Assembly: GCA_965223775.1 (NCBI GenBank)
Contig: OZ245021.1
Location: forward strand, 992,001-1,056,000
DNA length: 64,000 nucleotides
Direction of reading: 5' to 3'
DNA from: JAJDXW01 sp965223775
GTDB lineage: Bacteria > Pseudomonadota > Gammaproteobacteria > HK1
Each line of letters opens with the position of its first letter. Position 1 is the first letter of the stretch. The position numbers and the translations under genes are program-made. Below are positions 34,493-41,584 of this stretch, one piece after another. The notes beneath the pieces were generated by a model that was given only the letters and a program-made list of their open reading frames with translations, made no database searches and had not been told where the DNA came from.

Positions 34493-35097
34493 CTACATAA
34501 TCCCCTTCATATTGATATGACCTGCGGTCAGTATCTTTGGGAATCACACGAATCGTTTCTTCAGAATTATATCGCTTTCCGTTTTGCAAGATTCGACTCA
34601 GAAGGGCGCTTCCAACGAAATGGGTACTGTGTGTATATTGACCCTTCTTCAGAAAGAGTCGGGGGAGGTCTGGCTAATTCCTACCGAGGAAGAACGCCAA
34701 TGAGGAGGAGCAGATTCGATCTCGTATTTTGGTTCAAGAACAAGGATGAAGTTAAGGCAGTTCTCGAAATCAAGAGAGCTTGGGCAAAGAAACCCATAGA
34801 AAATGATATTAACAAAGTTTCCAGATTTCTCGGTGCAAAGATAGCCGGAAATGCGGCTGGCTATGTGTTGCACTACACCGATTGCAGGAAGAACGATGAG
34901 AAGCAAATCAAGAAACGTTTTAGCACAGTAAATGGAATATCCGGATCAAAGATGGTTGGCTGTCGCATCGGAGGCTCGGAGGGACAACATTCTTGGGGAT
35001 TCGCACTTTACAGGTGTGCGAAGACTTAAGCATACGACCCACCTGAACTGGTATCCTGCAACCGTCCTCTAAGCCTGTCTCACGAGGGGAGCCGGAC

Positions 35098-35736
35098 ATG
35101 ACCCATACCCTGGTCGATAGCCTGAACAAGGCGGTTGAGAACATCAGCCGCTGTCAGACCGAGATTCGAAAGGATCCCCGTGTTGCCGGGCGGATGAAGC
35201 ACGTGCGCGCCTGGTATGCCGTCAAATCGGATGACGGAATGTCGTGGCTTTTTGGGCCGTCGAGATTCGTTGGGTACGCGAAATTAACGGCTGAGGCCTA
35301 CCTGTCGATGACCGATGGAAGGTATGGCCGGCCGGCCGTGGCTGTTCTCAAGGAATGGTTCGACGTTGTGCCACTCGCCTCGCCTCTTGGGGATGAACTC
35401 GCCGGCGCCTTGCTGAGGTTTCTCAATTCCTGTGGACATTCCGGCCTGCGCAAAAATGCATGGATCTGCGTTCGGAAGGAGCTCCTGGCCGGTGGCGCGG
35501 ATAATGTCAGTCGGGAGGTTTGGCAGCGCATCCGCTTGGACGCTGCGATCTGCGGCGGCCGGCCGCACATCCGGGGGACCCGGGTTCGGGTGTCCGACAT
35601 CCTGGACCTGCTGGCGAGCGGAGCGCTGCCGTCGGACATCCTCGCCGACTATCCCTACCTGAGCGAAGCCGATCTGAAGGCGGCCCTGGGTTATGGCGCG
35701 GCCGCAACCGCGCACCGCGTCATCCTTGCCGCCTGA
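35098..35736 (+). CDS. DUF433-domain protein with unknown N-terminal domain
   Basis: 212 residues. Residues ~145-212 are a DUF433 domain (AICGGRPHIRGTRVRVSDIL then LLASGALPSDILADYPYLSE), a small fold that serves as antitoxin for DUF5615/Mut7-C PIN-like toxins. Residues 1-140 are an unrecognised domain (e.g. VRAWYAVKSDDGMSWLFGPS), much longer than stand-alone DUF433 antitoxins. GAGGGGAG precedes ATG 35098. The toxin normally encoded next is present only as a stub (35739 on), so this may be an orphan antitoxin. Confidence 0.75.
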   Translation: MTHTLVDSLNKAVENISRCQTEIRKDPRVAGRMKHVRAWYAVKSDDGMSWLFGPSRFVGYAKLTAEAYLSMTDGRYGRPAVAVLKEWFDVVPLASPLGDELAGALLRFLNSCGHSGLRKNAWICVRKELLAGGADNVSREVWQRIRLDAAICGGRPHIRGTRVRVSDILDLLASGALPSDILADYPYLSEADLKAALGYGAAATAHRVILAA

Positions 35737-35738
35737 CC

Positions 35739-35807
35739 GTGCGTTTCCTGGTCGATGCGCAACTGCCGCCGGGTCTTGCCCGTTGGCTTGCGACGAGTCG
35801 TCAACTC
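35739..35807 (+). pseudogene. Truncated DUF5615 PIN-like toxin (N-terminus only)
   Basis: GTG 35739, 2 bases after the DUF433 stop, opens with VRFLVDAQLPPGLARWLA, the exact N-terminus of DUF5615/Mut7-C-like toxins including the catalytic Asp. Similarity stops after about 22 codons where the sequence runs into the 3' end of the convergent GDYXXLXY gene. The toxin has lost about 80% of its length. Confidence 0.7.
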
Positions 35808-36352
35808 ACTCCCGTTCGGAGTCGAGGTCGGGGGTCGGGGGCCGGGTTCGGGATGACGTCCTTGAGGGCGGCCTTCCCGCTGCCGGTGACCATCAGGATC
35901 GCGGTGCCGCCGTTCCGGAGGTCCTTTTCGAGCTTGAGCGCCTTTTCCTTCGGGGCGAAGAACGCCTCGATCCCGTACCTGACCACCTGATAGGGCGGGC
36001 GGTAGCCGGCGACCCTTCCCCGCAGAAAGATGCCTTCGGACGGCGGCTCGAGCGAGACACCGGCGTACTCGTACTCGGCGCCCTCGCCCCGTTCGAGACG
36101 AACGTAGACGACCTCGCCGTTGCGAACCCCCCCGGCTTCACTCAAGGCGCCTTCCGGAAGGGTCGCGAACTCGTAGCCGAGTTGCGCGTAGTTGCCCCGG
36201 AATATCGAACGCGGATCGACGGGCACGGTCTTCACGCGAATCTCCGTGCCGGTCCAGAGCGGCATGGCGGCGTAGACGACCATGCCGGCCAGCACGACGA
36301 GCTGGAATGCGATCGCGGCGCCGAGGCCGACGGCGACCTTCGAGCGGGTCAT
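35801..36352 (-). CDS. GDYXXLXY-motif membrane-anchored protein
   Basis: 183 residues: one N-terminal membrane segment (about 8-30, GAAIAFQLVVLAGMVVYAAMPLW), then an extracytoplasmic domain. It has FRGNYAQLGYEF, a variant of the family motif (GNYAQLGY for GDYXXLXY). Function of the family is unknown; it habitually follows a DUF2157 membrane protein, as here. The start overlaps the DUF2157 stop by 4 bases (ATGA). The 3' end abuts the toxin stub at 35.8 kb, suggesting the DNA join lies close to this gene's end. Confidence 0.85.
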   Translation of the reverse strand: MTRSKVAVGLGAAIAFQLVVLAGMVVYAAMPLWTGTEIRVKTVPVDPRSIFRGNYAQLGYEFATLPEGALSEAGGVRNGEVVYVRLERGEGAEYEYAGVSLEPPSEGIFLRGRVAGYRPPYQVVRYGIEAFFAPKEKALKLEKDLRNGGTAILMVTGSGKAALKDVIPNPAPDPRPRLRTGVS

Positions 36353-37719
36353 GGCCGGACCTCCCGGCTCTGCCGGCGCTTCCAGTATCGGGCCGCACCC
36401 AGCAGCAGCGCGGCGAACGCCATGAACAGGACCGCGCCGCCGATGTACTCGCCGATGAGGTCCACGTAGCGCATGAACGCGGTCAGCAGGATGGTCGCGA
36501 CTCCCAGGAAGAAGTAATGGGAGGCCCCGGTGGCCGTGCCGCGGACGATCAGCCAGGTCCCGGCCGCGACGAGGGCGACGTTGTCGAGCACCTGAAACAC
36601 GGCGGCATGGACCTCCAGGTTGGCCCGGTCCGCATGGGCGCCCGTGACGACCACCGAGACCATCGTACCCCCCGCGAGCGCGGCCAACAGGAGGAGGGGG
36701 GTGAGCGTCCCGGTCTTCGACCCGAACCAGAGCGCGGCGGCCGCCAGGGCCGCCACGACGATCCACATCGACGCCTGGTGGTTCCACGGCGCGGTGATCA
36801 ACTTCTCCCAAGGGAGCTCGAAGCTCATGACGAGCATCCCGACGAGGGCGAGGCGCAAGGTCCAGATGGACAGGAGCGCACCATAGTCCTTCGCCTTGGC
36901 GCCATCCCTCGCATGCAGCCAGTGACCGGCCGCGTGGGCCACGAGGAACAGCGCCGCCCCCACGAGGACATGTTCTTCCGACCAGGAGCGATGCCCATCG
37001 GACCAGTCCAGGCCGCGGCCCCGCCCCTCCATCCAGATCGTGGCGAGCACGGTCTGGAACCACAGGAAGAGGCTGGCGACGAAGGTCAGGAACAGGAGCG
37101 CGCTCGCTCGCGCCCTTGCCAGCACGTAGAGCTCGACCGCGAGGAACGCCGGAAACACGAAGGACAGGAACGTCGCGTTCAGGAGCCCCGTACGGTACTC
37201 CAGGTAGAGCCAGAGCAGTGAGAGCAGGCCGCTCAAGAGGGTGAGCCAGGGGCTGCACAGCAATACCGCGAACGGCAGGCTGCCGAGCGCCCACCAGAAC
37301 ACGCCGTCCGGCATGTGCTCGCCGAGGTGATAGATCTGGGCGATGAGGATGATCGAGGCGCCGTAGAACAGGTTGCCGAGTACGAACAACCCGGTGGCGA
37401 GCGACGTCCGGTCCGCCAGATGATGCCGCAGCGCGAAGGCGTGCGTTCCGGCCGTCAGGGCAAGCAGTCCCCCCATCCGCACCGCGCGCGGGATCGCGTC
37501 CCAGTTCGCCCCGATCACGGTGATGAGGGCGAGCCCGATGAACACGAACCCGAGGACCACCAGCACGCGGTAGGCGGTCGAGCGGCTCCGTATCTCGTCG
37601 TAGTCCACCCCATAGAGACGGCAGATCGCGCGGGCCTGCTCGACGGAGATGAGGTCCCGCTCGACCCAGGACGAGATCTCCGTCGCGAGGTCCTTCTTGA
37701 GCAGGCGGATCAGCCGCAT
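36349..37719 (-). CDS. DUF2157 polytopic membrane protein
   Basis: 456 residues. Residues 1-70 form the soluble DUF2157 head (DLATEISSWVERDLISVEQARAI and YGVDYDEIRSRS). The remainder has roughly a dozen hydrophobic segments separated by short loops. Function unknown; the family pairs with GDYXXLXY proteins in many bacteria, and the 4-base overlap here shows co-translation. Start ATG 37717-37719. Upstream are 330 bp without a gene. Confidence 0.88.
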   Translation of the reverse strand: MRLIRLLKKDLATEISSWVERDLISVEQARAICRLYGVDYDEIRSRSTAYRVLVVLGFVFIGLALITVIGANWDAIPRAVRMGGLLALTAGTHAFALRHHLADRTSLATGLFVLGNLFYGASIILIAQIYHLGEHMPDGVFWWALGSLPFAVLLCSPWLTLLSGLLSLLWLYLEYRTGLLNATFLSFVFPAFLAVELYVLARARASALLFLTFVASLFLWFQTVLATIWMEGRGRGLDWSDGHRSWSEEHVLVGAALFLVAHAAGHWLHARDGAKAKDYGALLSIWTLRLALVGMLVMSFELPWEKLITAPWNHQASMWIVVAALAAAALWFGSKTGTLTPLLLLAALAGGTMVSVVVTGAHADRANLEVHAAVFQVLDNVALVAAGTWLIVRGTATGASHYFFLGVATILLTAFMRYVDLIGEYIGGAVLFMAFAALLLGAARYWKRRQSREVRP

Positions 37720-38050
37720 TTCCGCGTGCTCCCGGTCGATGTCGGATGCGCGCGGGTCGGATCGCGCCTCAGCGCGGACTGAGCCGCACGGCCCGCCGGC
37801 CCGGGCCGCGGGACGTTCGCCGGGGCACTCCCGGGCGCCGCCGGAGGTCTGCCCGAACTGGCAGATCCGGATCCATCGGAACTGGCAGCTCCGACGGCGT
37901 CAGGACGTATCTCGGGCCTCGGGCCGGGTGCCGGGGTACTCCACCGAACCGGCAGCTCCGATCCGGTCTCCGGCGGCTCTCCCGAGTCCGCGCGCGCCTC
38001 CCCCGAATGGATGTGGCTGAACGAAGGCACAGGCCTTCCCGGCGGGCGAT
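37720..38050. other. Intergenic region between DUF2157 and MFS genes
   Basis: 331 bp, extremely GC-rich, no supported gene. Three imperfect copies of a CGAACTGGCAG / GGAACTGGCAG / CGAACCGGCAG motif occur at about 37856, 37879 and 37947, each followed by TCCGATC- or TCCGAC-like bases; these may be binding sites or decayed repeats. Confidence 0.4.
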
Positions 38051-39298
38051 TCACGCGGCGGCGGCCGTCCGTCCGATGAACGCACCCCGGCGCGGCAGCA
38101 CCATGACCGCCGCGAGTATGGCGCACGCCGCGACGGCCATCACCACGAAGAGGCGGCCGAATCCCCAGCTCCCATGAATCCAGGCAATGAGCGGGAGGGT
38201 CGACGCGCTCACGGAGAACGTCACGATGTAGCGGACGGAATAGACGCGGCTTCGCCACTCGCTCTTCGTGATCCGCCCGATGAGCACGTCGTTGATCGGG
38301 ATCTGCCCGAACACGACGAGCATGAAACCGACTGCCACGATGAGGGCGGCGACCCCGGTGAGCTGGTACATGATCGCGAAGAACGCCGCCTGCAGCCCCG
38401 CGACGAACGCGAAGACGGTGCGCAGCGAATGGTGGTCGACGAGATAGCCGACGGCGAGCTGCGCGAAGGCGGCCACCGTGAACACCCCGAACGCGTAGCC
38501 CCCGATCGCGGTGGCGGAGCCGGCAAGATCGGCGAGCCGCTCGTCGAAGATCTTCGGCAGCGCGAACGTGGTGCTCTGGAAGATGAGGCCGCCGATCGCG
38601 GTGGTGAACATGATGATTGCGAGCACCCGCACGAACGTCGCGCGCTCGACGGGCGATACGCCGCCGCCCGAGGCGCTCTTCGCGAATCCGCCGCCCGCGC
38701 GCCCGGCTGCCGCCCGTCCGCCGCGCCCGGACCACACGAAGCCGGCGTAGGCGAAGCCGAGGCCGATGGAGATCACCCCGGGCAGCACGAACGCGTTGCG
38801 CCAGCCCGCGGTGTCGATGAAGTAGCCGGTGAGGAGCGCCGCGCACGCGACCCCCAGGTTGCCGAAGATCCCGTTGATCGCGAGCGGCACGCCCGTCTTC
38901 TCCCGGCCCTGGATGACCAGGGCAAGGCCGACCGGATGGTAGATCGCGGCGAACAGACCAATCGCCGCCAACCCCAGCGCGATTTCGATCGGAGACCCCG
39001 CGAGGGCGGTCAGGATCGAGCTCGCGCCGATGCCGAAGAAGAAGATCACGATCATCCCTTCCCGGCTCCACTTGTCCGCGAGCCAGCCGGCCGGGATCGC
39101 GCCGATCCCGAATGCGATGAAGCCCGGGGTCGCGTAGGGGATGAGGGCCGCGTAGCTCATGCCCCACTCGCCGGCGAGCCGCAGCGCGGCGACCGTCGCG
39201 AAGATGAGCATGAAGAAGTGATCGACGAAGTGTCCCGCGTTCAGGAACAGGAAGCTGAGGCGTGGGCGCGGCATATCGGCAATTCCCGAGCGGGTCAT
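38051..39298 (-). CDS. MFS transporter (about 12 segments)
   Basis: 415 residues from ATG 39296-39298 (MTRSGIAD); ATG 39272-39274 (MPRPRLSFLF) is an alternative and neither has a strong ribosome site. Opens FLFLNAGHFVDHFFMLIFAT, typical of the Fsr/fosmidomycin-like branch. MFS loop 2-3 is GWLADKWSREG. A glycine- and alanine-rich central loop (about residues 190-215) separates the two halves. Could be a drug or metabolite exporter or an organic-acid importer. It is divergent from repeat copy 2. Confidence 0.85.
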   Translation of the reverse strand: MTRSGIADMPRPRLSFLFLNAGHFVDHFFMLIFATVAALRLAGEWGMSYAALIPYATPGFIAFGIGAIPAGWLADKWSREGMIVIFFFGIGASSILTALAGSPIEIALGLAAIGLFAAIYHPVGLALVIQGREKTGVPLAINGIFGNLGVACAALLTGYFIDTAGWRNAFVLPGVISIGLGFAYAGFVWSGRGGRAAAGRAGGGFAKSASGGGVSPVERATFVRVLAIIMFTTAIGGLIFQSTTFALPKIFDERLADLAGSATAIGGYAFGVFTVAAFAQLAVGYLVDHHSLRTVFAFVAGLQAAFFAIMYQLTGVAALIVAVGFMLVVFGQIPINDVLIGRITKSEWRSRVYSVRYIVTFSVSASTLPLIAWIHGSWGFGRLFVVMAVAACAILAAVMVLPRRGAFIGRTAAAA

Positions 39299-39529
39299 CG
39301 ACCATGGCCCCGGCCGGGGGGTTGTGGGACCGCGGCCAGGAGCATAATCCAATTATCGCACCTCCGAGGGCGCGCCAGAGGCGGCGGGTATTGGAGCGAA
39401 ACGGTCTCGGTCGGATTTGCCGCGGCCATGCCGGGGGCATCGTCGTTGCCGGTCCGCTACGGGCTGGGCCGGTCTCCGCGGTCGCGGTCGGCCGCCGGCA
39501 GAAAGGGATCGATTGGCTGTCGCTTCCGC

Positions 39530-39826
39530 AGCGCAACCCGTCCCGCAAGCGAAGCAGGGACTGCGGAGCGTAGCGGGCAGCCGGCACGCGCGCGTTCGAC
39601 GCGGCTCAAGGGAGTACGGCCCGCAACCGGGGCGAGCGAAGCGAGGGCGCCGGCGAAGCTGCGAAGCGCGAAGCAGAACGCCGCGGTAGCGGGACGAACG
39701 GACCGAAAGAGCGCTTGCGCGCTGGCTGAAGTCGTAGCCGACACTCGCGCGTTCGCGCTGTCGAAGCGGCTTGAGGGAGTACGGCCCGCTACCGCGAGGG
39801 GATCGGCGTCCGCAGCAGGAGATCGG
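39530..39826. repeat. Palindromic-element family, copy 2 (expanded/degenerate)
   Basis: From about 39640 to 39826 the sequence parallels copy 3 nearly throughout, including the core at 39760-39782 (GAAGCGGCTTGAGGGAGTAC) and a right end related to GAAATCGGTGA. A second, decayed core copy (CGGCTCAAGGGAGTACGGCC) at about 39600-39620 implies an internal partial duplication. A matching left terminal repeat is not visible. It lies between two divergent MFS genes. Confidence 0.7.
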
Positions 39827-39872
39827 TGAACCATGCGGGTTAAGATGGCGCCGCCGTCCCTGAGACCTCCAT

Positions 39873-41393
39873 ATGGAAGCGCATCCCGCCGCGCCCCCGC
39901 GCCCGGCCGAACCGCCGCGCGTGATGATCCTCATCACGGTGTCGGCGTGCACGATGCTCTACGCGCTCACGGTCACCATCGTGAACGTGATCCTGCCCCA
40001 GCTCCAGGGTGCGCTCTCGGCGACCCCGGAGCAGGTCTCCTGGGTCGTCACCCTCAACGTCATCGCCACCGCGGTGGCGACGCCGATGACGGGATGGCTG
40101 GTAGCGCGTTTCGGCCAGCGCCGGGTCATCCTCTGGAGCGTCATGCTGTTCGCCGTGAGCTCGCTCCTTTGCGCGACGGCCGAGAGCCTCGTCCCGCTCC
40201 TCACGTACCGTATCGGCCAGGGGATCTTCGGGGCCCCCCTGGTTCCCCTCGGCCAGGCCATCATCATCGCGACCTATCCGCCCGACCGCCGCGCCGCGGC
40301 CCAGGGGATGTTCGGGATGGCGGTGGTGATCGGCCCTGCCGTCGCGCCCGCCATTGGCGGCTATCTTGCCGAAGAGTACAACTGGCGGTGGGTCTTCCTG
40401 CTCATTCTCCCGCTCTGTGCGGCGGCGTTCACCCTCGCCTTCATCTTCATCCGGGACAACACGCGCGGCGAGCGGTTGCGTCTCGACTGGACCGGCTTCC
40501 TTGCCTTCTCCATCGCGATTGTCTGCGCGCAGTTCATCATCGACCGGGGCGAGCGCGAGGACTGGTTCGATTCGCTCCAGATCCTGACCTTCGCCGGTAT
40601 TCTGATCGCGGCCATCTGGGTGTTCCTCGCCCATACCGCGACCGCCAAGAACCCCTTCATCAATCCCGCCCTGTTCCGGGACCGCAACTTCACCATCGGG
40701 CTCATCCTCGTCTTCGTGTACGGGATGCTCAACTTCACCCCGACGGTGCTCCTCCCCCCGATGCTGCAGAACCTCATGGGCTATCCGGACTCCATGATCG
40801 GGACCCTGCTCGCCGCCCGGGGGGCGGGGATGATCATCGGATTCTTCATCTCCGCCCGCACGGGAGGTCTCGATCCGCGGATCGGGATGATCGTCGGTCT
40901 CGCCATGATTGGATGGAGCGGCTGGAACATGGCTCTGTTCAACCTGGACGTCGATCCCTGGTCCGTCGCCTGGAACAGCGTCCTGCAGGGGATCGGCACC
41001 GGGCTGATGTGGGTGCCGCTGTCCATGGTGGCATTCGCGACCCTTCCGATCCGGATGCTGCCCGAGGCGTCCGCGCTCTTTCACCTGCTCCGCAACTTCG
41101 GGTCGAGCTTCTTCATTTCGGTCAGCGTGCTCGCGGTCGTGCGCACGGCCAAGGTCCGGTACGCCGAGCTCGCCGAGTACGTCACGCCGTATGCCGAAGG
41201 GATCCGGCTCCCCGAGGTGGGTGGAATGTGGTCTTTCGAGACGGTGCCCGGGCTTGCCCGGTTCGGGGCGGAGGTCAACCGCCAGGCGATGATGGTGGGC
41301 TACTCGAACTCCTTCGCCTTGTACGCGGCGCTCGCGTTCGTCACCCTTCCGCTCCTGCTGTTCGTCCGCATCAGGCGAAGGGGGATCGGGTGA
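39873..41393 (+). CDS. DHA2/EmrB-type MFS multidrug transporter
   Basis: 506 residues with about 14 membrane segments, the DHA2 layout. Motif A is GWLVARFGQRRVIL (residues 74-87); motif C-like GPAVAPAIGGYL lies in segment 5, typical of drug/proton antiporters. EmrB proteins usually work with an EmrA membrane-fusion partner, but none is nearby. It could instead be an exporter for an intermediate of the downstream Mo-hydroxylase cluster. ATG 39873. A 187-bp gap with a repeat-bearing leader separates it from that cluster. Confidence 0.9.
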   Translation: MEAHPAAPPRPAEPPRVMILITVSACTMLYALTVTIVNVILPQLQGALSATPEQVSWVVTLNVIATAVATPMTGWLVARFGQRRVILWSVMLFAVSSLLCATAESLVPLLTYRIGQGIFGAPLVPLGQAIIIATYPPDRRAAAQGMFGMAVVIGPAVAPAIGGYLAEEYNWRWVFLLILPLCAAAFTLAFIFIRDNTRGERLRLDWTGFLAFSIAIVCAQFIIDRGEREDWFDSLQILTFAGILIAAIWVFLAHTATAKNPFINPALFRDRNFTIGLILVFVYGMLNFTPTVLLPPMLQNLMGYPDSMIGTLLAARGAGMIIGFFISARTGGLDPRIGMIVGLAMIGWSGWNMALFNLDVDPWSVAWNSVLQGIGTGLMWVPLSMVAFATLPIRMLPEASALFHLLRNFGSSFFISVSVLAVVRTAKVRYAELAEYVTPYAEGIRLPEVGGMWSFETVPGLARFGAEVNRQAMMVGYSNSFALYAALAFVTLPLLLFVRIRRRGIG

Positions 41394-41485
41394 CGGTGCT
41401 GGCGCCGGGTTCACTTCGGGCGGACGCGGGCCGGCGAGGGGCCGGGGCGCCGGTTCGGCACTCTCGATGCAAGGAAGCGTCCGAG

Positions 41486-41569
41486 ATGCATACTGAGATG
41501 CATACCGCGATGCATACCGCGATGGATACCGCGATGGATACCGAGATTCGTACCGGGATGAAACGCCGG
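41486..41569 (+). repeat. Tandem 12-bp repeat
   Basis: Seven 12-base units starting at 41486; the first six follow ATGSATACCGMG-type consensus (e.g. ATGCATACCGCG at 41498 and 41510, ATGGATACCGCG at 41522) and the seventh is degenerate. Five of the first six begin with ATG. Unit length keeps the reading frame when copies are gained or lost. Confidence 0.85.
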
Positions 41570-41584
41570 AGAGCGCCGGGTTGA
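41486..41584 (+). CDS. Candidate repeat leader peptide upstream of the Mo-hydroxylase
   Basis: A 32-codon frame starting at ATG 41486, with AAGGAAG (41471-41477) at good spacing. It encodes tandem four-residue units: MHTE, MHTA, MHTA, MDTA, MDTE, IRTG, then a basic end MKRRRAPG. Its TGA (41582-41584) overlaps the TTG start of the Mo-hydroxylase large subunit (TTGA), so ribosomes finishing the peptide could reinitiate there. The arrangement suggests a leader peptide that couples or gates expression. No protein evidence can be given; the alternative is a chance frame within a tandem repeat. Confidence 0.5.
   Translation: MHTEMHTAMHTAMDTAMDTEIRTGMKRRRAPG

Larger units (their letters stand above)
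32970..34505 (-). mobile_element. Complete IS1595-family insertion sequence with passenger genes
   Basis: 1,536 bp with perfect 27-bp terminal inverted repeats (32970-32996 and 34479-34505, outermost bases GGGGATTATGTAGG). It is flanked by an 8-bp target duplication TTCATATT at 32962-32969 and 34506-34513. Inside, on the minus strand, are an ISXO2-like transposase and two short passenger frames, all close-packed. A subterminal sequence GAAAGTGCCGAAG (34454-34466) repeats part of the right end in opposite sense and can fold with it. Perfect repeats and an intact duplication point to a recent insertion. Confidence 0.93.
32907..35029 (+). pseudogene. AT-rich PD-(D/E)XK-like gene split by an IS element
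   Basis: Codons 1-21 run from ATG 32907 (GAGGAG upstream) to 32969, where an insertion sequence interrupts. Removing the IS and one 8-base target copy joins ATT directly to GAT at 34514 in the same frame, giving one 192-residue protein ending at 35029. The C-terminal part has RSRFDLVFWF then VLEIKRAW, i.e. D90...E106-x-K108 in the rebuilt protein, the spacing of PD-(D/E)XK nucleases. Base composition is far more AT-rich than its surroundings, a sign of transfer. A translation start at ATG 34517 could still make residues 23-192. A nuclease or restriction role is inference. Confidence 0.75.

Noticed and set aside
34517..35029. Stand-alone 170-residue gene starting at ATG 34517
   Set aside because: Removal of the IS shows the frame is continuous with an upstream 21-codon segment that has its own ribosome site, so the internal ATG is probably not the native start.
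41486..41569. Tandem repeat as CRISPR or iteron array
   Set aside because: Units are 12 bp with no spacers, and no replication gene is nearby; a coding leader fits better.
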